A stretch of 64,000 bases of DNA from JANPCX01 sp031431125 (GTDB taxonomy: Bacteria > Pseudomonadota > Gammaproteobacteria > Burkholderiales > Burkholderiaceae_C): positions 1 through 64,000 of the forward strand of contig JANPCX010000031.1 in NCBI GenBank assembly GCA_031431125.1. The letters are read 5' to 3'. A program made the translations under genes and the position numbers. The notes beneath the pieces were generated by a model. It searched no databases, was not told the origin of the DNA, and saw only the letters and a program-made list of their open reading frames with translations. This document shows positions 45,061 through 52,729 of the stretch, one piece after another; the stretch's first letter is position 1; every line of letters begins with the position of its first letter.

Positions 45061-45407
45061 TTCAACCTAGAAACGGTAGTTGGACGCACCCGAGTGGGCT
45101 GTGATGCGGTGCGATGGCAAGGCGTGACAACGCCGCGGGCTCATGCCCGCAAGGCGGAGCAACGCGGCCAGCGTGCCGCAGCGCAGCTCAATCAATGGGT
45201 GTGTAGCGCTTTCAGCCAAGAGGTGAACGCTGCTGTGTGAAGAAATTTCAGTGTTCATCAGGTCATACCAGCGGAAATAAGCGGTCAACTGCCGTTTCTA
45301 GGTTCGAATCAACCCTTGGTGACGCAGGCACAGGGCTTGCTGAGGGTGAAGGTGGGGCGTTCGATGGAGAGATTTTCGCACTGGCGCTGGACGGGGGGCG
45401 GGCGGCG
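45061..45407. other. Intergenic region with 19-bp inverted repeats
   Basis: A 347-base gap between two minus-strand genes. It contains a 241-base segment bounded by inverted copies of AACCTAGAAACGGYAGTTG (45064-45082 and 45286-45304, one mismatch) and an inner hairpin GCGGGC-tcat-GCCCGC near 45140. A 73-codon minus-strand frame fills the interior, but it has no recognisable domain. Confidence 0.5.
45064..45304. repeat. Inverted-repeat-bounded segment (possible MITE or remnant)
   Basis: 19-bp terminal inverted repeats matching 18/19 bases, 203 bases apart. The size and structure would fit a non-autonomous mobile element. No second copy was seen in the window, and no target duplication stands out. 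Confidence 0.45.
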
Positions 45408-46322
45408 TCAGGTGGGCGGACGGGGATGCGTGGCCAGCGCCCGTGGAAACCTGGCAAACACGGTGCCAACCAAGAGCATCAGCAGCAATCCTTCCCAGGG
45501 GGGCAGGACGAAGAATGTGGGATGTCGTTTACCTGGGAAGTGCCCGCCATAGTGTGAGGGGCCCTGTTGCAACCAGAATTTTTGACTGCCGTTGTGATTT
45601 TGAACCACGCCAGAGGGCGAAGCGACTTTCTTCGGGTAGACCACCACCTTGCCAAAGCCGATTCCCAATGCTGCGGCCAATGTGATTGCACCAGCCACCC
45701 CCCATTCAACATAGGCGGTGCGATGACTGGGCGCAGGACGTTGGCGAAAGCCGTAGTAGAGCATCATGCCCGCGCAGGCGGCGAGCAGGTTGACCAAGAA
45801 ATCGTTGAAATCCAAGTAGTCGCTGTAGCTGCGGGTGATCCACACATACTGCAGCAACTCGTCCAGCGCGCCCAGCAGCGTGGTCCAAAACAGGATTCGA
45901 GCCACGGGCCAGTGCAGTCGGTCGGGATCCAGTACGCGGGCCAACAGCCATGCCAGCAAGCCATATTGCGGATAGTGGGCGTATTCATTGGCCGAGTAAG
46001 TGAGGGTGCGGTCCACCAGCACCACGGCCACGCCCCACAAGCACCAGAAGGCCACGGCCGGCCAAGGCCGAACACTGTTTTTGGCTTGACGCCACACCAC
46101 CCAGGCCAGTGCCACTGCCGCGATGCTCGCCAGCCACGGAACCGCGTAAGAATAGGCATAGACATAGGTGTCACCGCCCCACTGGATGGTCCGGCCGCGC
46201 ACCAGCCACAGCGAAAACTGCAGATGACCCAAGCAGGTGATGGGGTAGTACAGGGCGATCAACCAACACCATGGCGAAAACCTGTTCAAGGACAAGCTTG
46301 GTTTGCGTGCAACAAGGGGCAT
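45408..46322 (-). CDS. VanZ-like membrane protein
   Basis: A 304-residue polytopic protein with about eight hydrophobic segments. A VanZ-like core near residues 165-215 has 'LGALDELLQYVWITRSYS' and 'DYLDFNDFLVNLLAACAGM', with the conserved acidic residues (E/D then D-x-x-x-N). The ATG at 46322 is preferred to upstream codons that would run into the neighbouring gene. VanZ-like proteins often accompany polysaccharide genes. Role unknown. Confidence 0.75.
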   Translation of the reverse strand: MPLVARKPSLSLNRFSPWCWLIALYYPITCLGHLQFSLWLVRGRTIQWGGDTYVYAYSYAVPWLASIAAVALAWVVWRQAKNSVRPWPAVAFWCLWGVAVVLVDRTLTYSANEYAHYPQYGLLAWLLARVLDPDRLHWPVARILFWTTLLGALDELLQYVWITRSYSDYLDFNDFLVNLLAACAGMMLYYGFRQRPAPSHRTAYVEWGVAGAITLAAALGIGFGKVVVYPKKVASPSGVVQNHNGSQKFWLQQGPSHYGGHFPGKRHPTFFVLPPWEGLLLMLLVGTVFARFPRALATHPRPPT

Positions 46323-46326
46323 GATT

Positions 46327-48348
46327 TCAGCGTGGCGGGTGGTGAGCGCGGGGCGAGGCCAATGCCTTCTTGCGCGATGGGGGGCGGTTCGTGTGGTCCT
46401 GGCCGATGGCAAAGCCGGTTTCGGCGTCGCCAATGGACCAGCGCAATCCGTTGCTCGGCTCGGTGCAGTTCGTTGGGTAGCGGTCCGTGCCACCTTGGTC
46501 TATGAACAAAACGATGTTGTTCGATCGAGTCTGGGTTGGCTCGCTGTGCTTTGCATGCGCTTCGCTGTAAACGCTGGCACCGAAACCACGGCAAAGAGGG
46601 TGAGTGTGCTGGTAGCGGTCGTTTCCCGCACGCTCTACGAAGAGGGCGGTGCTGCTGTCGTGAGCAGCACCCAAGCCCAAGGTGGACAGGCTGTAGCCGT
46701 CGTCGCCCAGACCGCCTACAAAGATGCCGACCGATTCGTCGTGCGCGGCACCCAGCGACGTGGCGTGGCTCACCGTGTAAACATCCTGACCCGACCCGCC
46801 GGCCACAAACACCCCACTGGCGCCATGTGCGGCAGCGCCCAGTGCGTACCAAGCGGCTTGCATTTGATCGCTCCCGCCACCGTCCCAGAGAACACCCATG
46901 CCGCCCTCATACCCGGCACCTTGCGCAAAGACCTGCGCTTCGTAGACGTCATCGCCTTGTGCGTCCAGCAACAGGGCGAGCCCGCCTGCAGAGTTCTGCC
47001 TCCGGTCGTCGGCTTTGCTGCGCAGTCCAAAGGCTGTGCCTTGGCCCAGCGAGGCGTTGCTGTTTTTCAGTTGGGCCGATGGCAAAACCAAGGGGGTGTT
47101 GGCCAACACATAACGATCGTTTCCGGTTCGGTCAAAAAGCAAGGCCAGTGCGCCTGGCCCCGCAGAGGCCTGCGCCTGTGTCAAGGCCTGGTAGCGGTCA
47201 TCACCGTCGAAATCCAGCAGCACGCCGACGCCACCTAAAGCAAAACCTTGGGCCTGTCCCTGCGCTTGATAGCGGTCTTGACCGCCGCGGTCGATCAGCA
47301 CGGCCGCACCAAAGAGCGCAGCGCCTTGGGTCAGCCACTGGCCTTCGTACAGGTCGTCGCCGCTGGCATCCAAGAGCACCGCGTAACCCAAAGTCGCGCC
47401 GCTTGGGTCGCGCCCCAAACCGCCACCTTGGTAACGGTCGTTCCCGGCGAGGTCCAACAACACCGTGACGCCAGGCGGGCGTTCTTGGTCAAATGCATAG
47501 CTGTCGTTGCCTGCTGTATCGATCAAAAGCAAGGGTTGTTGGCCTCGGTAGTGGTTGTTGGTGGGCGTCGTGTCGACGATCACTTCGCCCCATGGCGTGC
47601 CGAACCGCCATGCGCCGGGCACTGTTTTGCGGTTCAGTCGACTTCGTTCCAAGGCCTGGGCGGTTTGTTCAACTGCCGCGGTCAATTGCCAGATGCCGTG
47701 GGCGAGGGCGTGCTGATCGACGCTGTTCAGCAAGACGGGCGTCGAGCTGCGGTTGCTGTCTTGATTTCTGTTTTCCAAGGGGCCAAAACTACTCCACAAA
47801 TCGGCTGCGCTGACCTCGCTGGGCCATGGGGCCAGCGCCTGCCGACGCCATGTTTGTGCCTGCGCAATGGCATCCAGCAAGGGGGCGATGTGGCCGCGCA
47901 ACTCAGCCGGCAGGTCTGCAGGCCATGCAACGGCCTGCGCCGCAGGGATTGCTTTTTTTTCAGCTTCAACGACTGCTGGTTTTTTTTCAGACCACAGCGG
48001 GCTCGCGTAGGCCAAGGCCAAGGCCAAGGTTTGATGTAGCACCGTCGCGGCGCTTTTGCGGCTGCGTCGCAGCGCCGCCTCCCAATGTTCGAGTGCAACC
48101 ATGCCCGCCAGCGGATCGTGGCGGAATTGGCTGGGAAACGGGATGGGCGGCAAAGGGTCCGTTGCCGAGATCGCGGTCCGCCCCAAGGGCAGGGGCTCGT
48201 GGACCAGCGTACTCAAGCTGGCTTCAATGCTTGCGCTGACCGAGGGGTGGGCTTGAACGGGAGGCGATGCCCAACTCCAAGCCGCCAAGACCAAGGCAGC
48301 ACAACATCGCGGCGCTCGCATCCAAGGCGGGCGATGCGGGCTGGCCAT
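46327..48348 (-). CDS. Secreted protein with about twelve GxDxY repeats (uncharacterised)
   Basis: A 673-residue protein with a signal peptide (core around residues 15-30, 'VLAAWSWASPPVQA'). Residues 276-620 consist of roughly twelve units of 22-40 residues with a consensus like V-L-L-D-x-x-G-N-D-R-Y: 'LLDLAGNDRYQGG', 'LLDASGDDLYEGQ', 'LIDRGGQDRYQAQ', 'LLDFDGDDRYQAL', 'LFDRTGNDRYVLA', 'FIDQGGTDRYPTN'. The Gly-Asn-Asp turns resemble calcium-binding beta-roll turns, but spacing is longer than in RTX nonapeptides. It sits between a glycosyltransferase fusion and the VanZ gene. No enzymatic motif was recognised. Confidence 0.8.
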   Translation of the reverse strand: MASPHRPPWMRAPRCCAALVLAAWSWASPPVQAHPSVSASIEASLSTLVHEPLPLGRTAISATDPLPPIPFPSQFRHDPLAGMVALEHWEAALRRSRKSAATVLHQTLALALAYASPLWSEKKPAVVEAEKKAIPAAQAVAWPADLPAELRGHIAPLLDAIAQAQTWRRQALAPWPSEVSAADLWSSFGPLENRNQDSNRSSTPVLLNSVDQHALAHGIWQLTAAVEQTAQALERSRLNRKTVPGAWRFGTPWGEVIVDTTPTNNHYRGQQPLLLIDTAGNDSYAFDQERPPGVTVLLDLAGNDRYQGGGLGRDPSGATLGYAVLLDASGDDLYEGQWLTQGAALFGAAVLIDRGGQDRYQAQGQAQGFALGGVGVLLDFDGDDRYQALTQAQASAGPGALALLFDRTGNDRYVLANTPLVLPSAQLKNSNASLGQGTAFGLRSKADDRRQNSAGGLALLLDAQGDDVYEAQVFAQGAGYEGGMGVLWDGGGSDQMQAAWYALGAAAHGASGVFVAGGSGQDVYTVSHATSLGAAHDESVGIFVGGLGDDGYSLSTLGLGAAHDSSTALFVERAGNDRYQHTHPLCRGFGASVYSEAHAKHSEPTQTRSNNIVLFIDQGGTDRYPTNCTEPSNGLRWSIGDAETGFAIGQDHTNRPPSRKKALASPRAHHPPR

Positions 48349-48353
48349 GGGTT

Positions 48354-50240
48354 TCAGTCCTGGCGCACGCCAGGCGTTCGGCCCCAGCGGGACAGGCAAA
48401 GTAAGGTGGTCACAGCCATGTAGCGCGTGACGCTGAGCCACGAGTTGAAGATGCGAGAAATGCCATCCACACGGGGGTTCATGCGAACAGGCACTTCAAT
48501 CACCTGCAAGCCGGCGTGTCGCAACAACAGCAGGGTGCCAAGGTCCTGGTAGTCGAGCAAAGTGGCCTCCTCCGAGGCCAATATGGGCAAGGCGCGTGCG
48601 CGGTAGCAGCGAAAGCCCGAGGTGAGATCGGTCACGTCCAAGCCCGTCAACCAGCGAAACCAGGTCCAGGCGACATGCCGCAAGCGGCTGGCCCGGGCGG
48701 GGTGAGCGCCAATCACCACATCCACAGACTCACCGTTCGGACCTCTTGCCGCCAAGAGGGCTGGCAATTCGTCCACTTCATGTTGGCCATCGGCATCCAT
48801 GGTGATGACGGTTTCAAAACCTTGCTGCAAGGCGTAGCGAATACCCGTTTGCATGCCACCCCATGCGCCCAAGCCCAGGACGGGACGCAATACCTGTGCA
48901 CCTTCCCGGCGAGCGATGGCACCGGTACCGTCATGGCTGAGATCGTCGATGACCAAGACGTCGTTGTAGCCGCTGCTTCGCAACCGTTGTATCAAGGTTC
49001 CAATGGTGCGGGCCTCGTTGCGCGCGGGAATCACGATCATCAATGCGCCTTTAGCCCGCGGCTTGGCGCAGAGTCCTAAGGCGGCGCGGTACACCGGCAG
49101 CAAAGCGCGGGCACTGGCTTGGGCGGTGAACCGGTTGTTGAACGCCTCACGACCTGCCTCGCCCCAAACCTGTCGCTGTTGTGCTTGCTCGGCCATGGCT
49201 TGAATGGCATCTCGCCAGGCAGGCACGTTGTTCACCGGCACCAATGCGCCTGCATGGCTGGTGCTGACCACCCAGGGCATGCCAGAGCCCGGAAGGTCGC
49301 TGACCAAGCAAGGTTTGGCCTGCGCCATGGCCTCCAGCAGCACCAAACCGAAGGCTTCGGTGCGCTCGTTAGAGGCCAGTGCGAAAACGTCGCATGACGC
49401 CAGCAAGGCGTTCTTCTCGTCCTCGCTGACAGCGCCCAGCAGGCGGACCGTTGGGGCCTCGTCGCTCTTGCCTGGTGCAGCATGCTGTTTGACCAAACAC
49501 TCAAGCGCACCCTGTTGTTCGCCTTCGCCCGCAATCAGCAGTTCGGCACCGACCAGGCCAGAGAACGCGCGTACCAAGGTGTCAAAACCCTTGTAGTGCG
49601 CCAATCGACCGACGGACAGCACCCGCAATCGGCCAGCGATCCAACCATGTTCCGTGCGCTGGGGTTCGGCCCGTGCGGCGGTTGTCGCGCGGGGATTCAA
49701 TCCAAGCGCTACGACTTCGCACTTGTGCCGCCAGGGTTGCAGGCTGGTACTGGCTTGCAAATAGGGTTCCGAGGTTGCGACCACTCGTTTTGAGCGGGCC
49801 AGCATGGCTTGTTCGCAGTGCCGATAAAAAAAGTGAGCTAAACGCAGCCCCAGGTGCGGGCGGGTGAAGAGCACGTCGGAATGCCAGTGGATCACCCAAG
49901 GCAGGTCTTTGGCGGCCCCCAAGGTCAATGCCCAGAAAACAGAGTTGTTGGGCATGTGCAGATGCAGTACATCGGGTTTGAACTCGCGAATGGCTTTTGC
50001 CAAAGCGGCTCTGTAGCCGACGGCAATCGGGGCGTACAACAGTTGGGCTTGCACCGGCACACGGCGTAGCCACGGGGGATCGGTTGCGAGTGGCTGTCCG
50101 TGTACCAAGACGCAGGCGTCTAAGCCTTGCTGTCTCTGTGCGTCTACCAGATCGGCCAAATAACTTTCCATCCCGCCCTTGGCTGGCGGGAAGTATTTGC
50201 CGAGGTGCAGCACCCGCCAAGCGGGCGAAGGCGCGCTCAA
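48354..50240 (-). CDS. Bifunctional glycosyltransferase, GT4-GT2 fusion
   Basis: A 628-residue fusion. Residues 1-390 are a GT4 enzyme ('LHLGKYFPPAKGGMESYL', 'LSVGRLAHYKGFDTLVRAF', and an EX7E motif in 'ERTEAFGLVLLEAMAQAKP'). Residues 400-628 are a dolichol-phosphate-mannose-synthase-like GT2 ('IVIPARNEARTIGTLIQRL', 'VITMDADGQHEVDELPAL', 'LTSGFRCYRARALPIL'). The start is TTG at 50240, which overlaps the upstream stop (TTGA) and is needed for the conserved GT4 N-terminus. The two activities may act in sequence on one lipid-linked glycan. Confidence 0.9.
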   Translation of the reverse strand: MSAPSPAWRVLHLGKYFPPAKGGMESYLADLVDAQRQQGLDACVLVHGQPLATDPPWLRRVPVQAQLLYAPIAVGYRAALAKAIREFKPDVLHLHMPNNSVFWALTLGAAKDLPWVIHWHSDVLFTRPHLGLRLAHFFYRHCEQAMLARSKRVVATSEPYLQASTSLQPWRHKCEVVALGLNPRATTAARAEPQRTEHGWIAGRLRVLSVGRLAHYKGFDTLVRAFSGLVGAELLIAGEGEQQGALECLVKQHAAPGKSDEAPTVRLLGAVSEDEKNALLASCDVFALASNERTEAFGLVLLEAMAQAKPCLVSDLPGSGMPWVVSTSHAGALVPVNNVPAWRDAIQAMAEQAQQRQVWGEAGREAFNNRFTAQASARALLPVYRAALGLCAKPRAKGALMIVIPARNEARTIGTLIQRLRSSGYNDVLVIDDLSHDGTGAIARREGAQVLRPVLGLGAWGGMQTGIRYALQQGFETVITMDADGQHEVDELPALLAARGPNGESVDVVIGAHPARASRLRHVAWTWFRWLTGLDVTDLTSGFRCYRARALPILASEEATLLDYQDLGTLLLLRHAGLQVIEVPVRMNPRVDGISRIFNSWLSVTRYMAVTTLLCLSRWGRTPGVRQD

Positions 50241-52231
50241 TTTGAACCCAGGGGAGGGCGAACGCCCTTGGCCCAGGACTGTTTGAGGCTTTGAAACGCC
50301 GGATTCTGCGGTTCAAGTTGCATCGCCAAATCCAGGTCCTTGGTTGCATCGCCGGCTTGCCCGAGCGTGGCGTAGGCCAGGGCTCGGCCGTAGTAAGCCA
50401 GGGCATTGCGCTCCTTGCTCAGCGCTTTGTTGAACGCCTCCAGCGCGCGCGCGCCGTCTTGCGCCCCAACCTGCGCCATGCCCAGCCCAATGAAGTGGCG
50501 CGCCTGGGGCTCTGGTGCTTGCACCACGACCTCAAATTCTTTGGCTGCCTCCACGTACCGGCCCAAGCGCAGCAAGCTGTCGGCGCGCTTAACCCGAGTT
50601 TCCAGAGCGACCTGACTGTTCTGAGGCAGTTTCAGCGCTTTGCCATAGCTGTCGGCAGCACGTTCAAACTGGTCGGTCAAGAACAAAGATTCGCCGCGAT
50701 GAAAGTACAAAGGCGAGTCACGGTATCCCGCCGCCTCTGCCATATCGAAGCTGCGCAAGGCCTCGCCATGGCGCTTGAGCAACTGCTGCGCGACACCCGT
50801 GTTCAGCAGCGCTCCCCCTGTGGGTTCACCCAACTGGTGGGCGACGGCAAAGTCGCGCAGGGCCGCTTCAGCTGAAAACCGCCCCAAGTAGTAAGCGCCG
50901 CGGTTCATGTAGGCGCGGTAGCGGCCGACCGCGGTGGTGGGTGCATTGCTGCCTTGTTTTTCGATGGCATCGGACCACACGGTGAGCTCGCTCTCCATGG
51001 ACAGCATCCGTTCGCTCGTCAACCCTGCCAGCGCCACAGCCAATGCGACACCCGCCATGTAGAGCGCTTTCGGTGACCAGCCCGTGAGGACCAGTGCAAT
51101 CAGTCCGGGGATCGGTATGGCCCAAAGGTAGCTGCGGTACAGAACCATGGGGTCTTGCAACCACACAGTGGCGAATTCCGTCCAAAACAAGGTCAGAGGA
51201 AACAACAACAACAGCCCCGCCAAACCCAAGGCGTCCGAGCGACGCAGCAGGGCTGCGATGGAGGCCAGCAAAAGAGCCACATAGGCCAGGAGCCCCAAGA
51301 CAGTGGATGCACTGATCAAGGCGATGGGGAATGCCGGGCGCAGGTCGATCGACATCCACCCCACGTAGGGCAAGAACCACATCAGGCCGTACTGAAAAAA
51401 CAGCCCCGCCTGGTTCATCACACTCAAGCGGTAGACGTCTGCAGCGAAGCTCGGCTGTTGTTTGGACAGCTGGGTCACCATAAAACGTGAGGTTTCGTCG
51501 ACGTACTGTCCCAACAGGCTAGGGTAGGCCTTGATGAGCAGCAACGCGCCCAGACCAAGAACCACCAGCGCGGCTGCCGAAACGATCAAGACGTGCTTCC
51601 ACGCAGGACGGCAAACAAAGATGTAAAGGGGCAACGCCATCGCAGCGAGCAAAAAACTTTGTTCCTTGGACAGTGCGGCCAAGCCATAGAGGACGCCAGC
51701 TCCAACCAACCAAAGTGGTTTTTTCTTGTCGTGGGTTAACAAACCTCGGATGTATGCCCAGCAAGCCAAGGCTGAAAAAAGCGTGGCCATGACGATGGTG
51801 CGTTGCACCAGGTATCCCACCGCGTAAACGGCAATTGGGCCGAGCAAAAAGAAAACCATGCCCACCGCCAGCGCTGCTTGCTGGGACTGGCGGAACGACG
51901 CTTCTGACTCGCTGTCGTCACTTGCTTTCAGCTGCAACAGCAAGTCTCGCATCAGCAGATACACCGCCGCCGAAGTGGCCAGGTGCAACAGCAGATTGAT
52001 CACGCGCTGAATGGATGTGGACTCGCCGAATATCCCCTGTGTCCAAACGAAGGAGCCGTAGGACAACAGCCGTTGTTTGATGGGCCAAAGCGCGCCGTAG
52101 CGGTCAAAGATCGTTCCGTCGGTCAAACGGGCATCGTCGAACACCAAGTCGTTGCGCAAGCCCATCGCATAAACCGCAACGCAAAGAAACACAAGCGCAA
52201 GGGCGTAAAAGGTGAAGACGTTTTTCTTCAT
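50237..52231 (-). CDS. TMTC/PMT-like multi-spanning membrane protein with C-terminal TPR repeats
   Basis: A 664-residue protein. About 10-11 hydrophobic segments (residues 7-400) are followed by tetratricopeptide repeats (about 430-650; 'GALLNTGVAQQLLKRHGEAL', 'LYFHRGESLFLTDQFERAAD'). The first loop has 'NDLVFDDARLTDG' with paired acidic residues, as in GT-C enzymes that use polyprenyl-phosphate sugars. This layout is found in TMTC-type O-mannosyltransferases and bacterial pilin glycosyltransferases. The adjacent DPM-synthase-like domain could make its lipid donor. Function inferred. Confidence 0.75.
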   Translation of the reverse strand: MKKNVFTFYALALVFLCVAVYAMGLRNDLVFDDARLTDGTIFDRYGALWPIKQRLLSYGSFVWTQGIFGESTSIQRVINLLLHLATSAAVYLLMRDLLLQLKASDDSESEASFRQSQQAALAVGMVFFLLGPIAVYAVGYLVQRTIVMATLFSALACWAYIRGLLTHDKKKPLWLVGAGVLYGLAALSKEQSFLLAAMALPLYIFVCRPAWKHVLIVSAAALVVLGLGALLLIKAYPSLLGQYVDETSRFMVTQLSKQQPSFAADVYRLSVMNQAGLFFQYGLMWFLPYVGWMSIDLRPAFPIALISASTVLGLLAYVALLLASIAALLRRSDALGLAGLLLLFPLTLFWTEFATVWLQDPMVLYRSYLWAIPIPGLIALVLTGWSPKALYMAGVALAVALAGLTSERMLSMESELTVWSDAIEKQGSNAPTTAVGRYRAYMNRGAYYLGRFSAEAALRDFAVAHQLGEPTGGALLNTGVAQQLLKRHGEALRSFDMAEAAGYRDSPLYFHRGESLFLTDQFERAADSYGKALKLPQNSQVALETRVKRADSLLRLGRYVEAAKEFEVVVQAPEPQARHFIGLGMAQVGAQDGARALEAFNKALSKERNALAYYGRALAYATLGQAGDATKDLDLAMQLEPQNPAFQSLKQSWAKGVRPPLGSN

Positions 52232-52382
52232 GGAGGGGTTCTGGGCAGGCGAGCCGAGCAGTTTAATGCAGGGCCTCTGCCAGACCGGCTGGACTCGCCT
52301 GTGTTGTTGGCCGGAAAGTCGACTCGAACGGTTTGCCGGATGGCGTATCCTGGGCTCCCCACCTCATTTTCAGGAGATGTAG

Positions 52383-52619
52383 ATGACCGTCGCCAAAATC
52401 ATTGAAGTCAGCGCCCGCAGCAACAAAAGTTTTGAAGCCGCCATTCAGGCAGGTATCGACCGCGTGAACGACTCGGTGGACCAAGTCAGCGGCGTGTGGA
52501 TACAAGACCAAAAAACCACTGTCAAGAATGGCAAGATCAGCGAGTACCAGGTGGTGATGAAGGTCACCTTCATCGTGGCGCCCAGCAAAACCAAACGTCC
52601 CGCGAAAAAGACCAAGTAA
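52383..52619 (+). CDS. Dodecin family flavin-binding protein
   Basis: A 78-residue protein with the dodecin fold signature: 'AKIIEVSARSNKSFEAAIQA' and 'VWIQDQKTTVKNGKISEYQV'. Twelve subunits store or buffer FMN/riboflavin. AGGAG lies just before the ATG. The Lys-rich tail is typical. It is transcribed divergently from the TPR membrane protein across a 150-base gap. Confidence 0.95.
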   Translation: MTVAKIIEVSARSNKSFEAAIQAGIDRVNDSVDQVSGVWIQDQKTTVKNGKISEYQVVMKVTFIVAPSKTKRPAKKTK

Positions 52620-52703
52620 GTTCCGATACCGTCGGTTGCCACCGCAACCGAAGCGGCGTGCCACTCGTGGCACACTGCGCGGCCTCGTCTATTGGTTAAC
52701 TGC

Positions 52704-52725
52704 AGCCTGCGCGAGCAGGCTTTTT
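52704..52725 (+). terminator. Intrinsic terminator between dodecin and tex
   Basis: AGCCTGC-GCGA-GCAGGCT followed by TTTT, a strong stem with a GCGA tetraloop. It ends five bases before the tex start codon, so it occupies the expected tex ribosome-binding region. Confidence 0.75.
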
Positions 52726-52729
52726 CATT

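Noticed and set aside
45067..45288. A 73-codon minus-strand gene inside the inverted-repeat segment.
   Set aside because: No recognisable domain or Shine-Dalgarno sequence, and its stop lies in the inverted repeat.
45064..45304. Integron attC site.
   Set aside because: The ends do not match RYYYAAC/GTTRRRY core sites and no integrase or cassette array is present.
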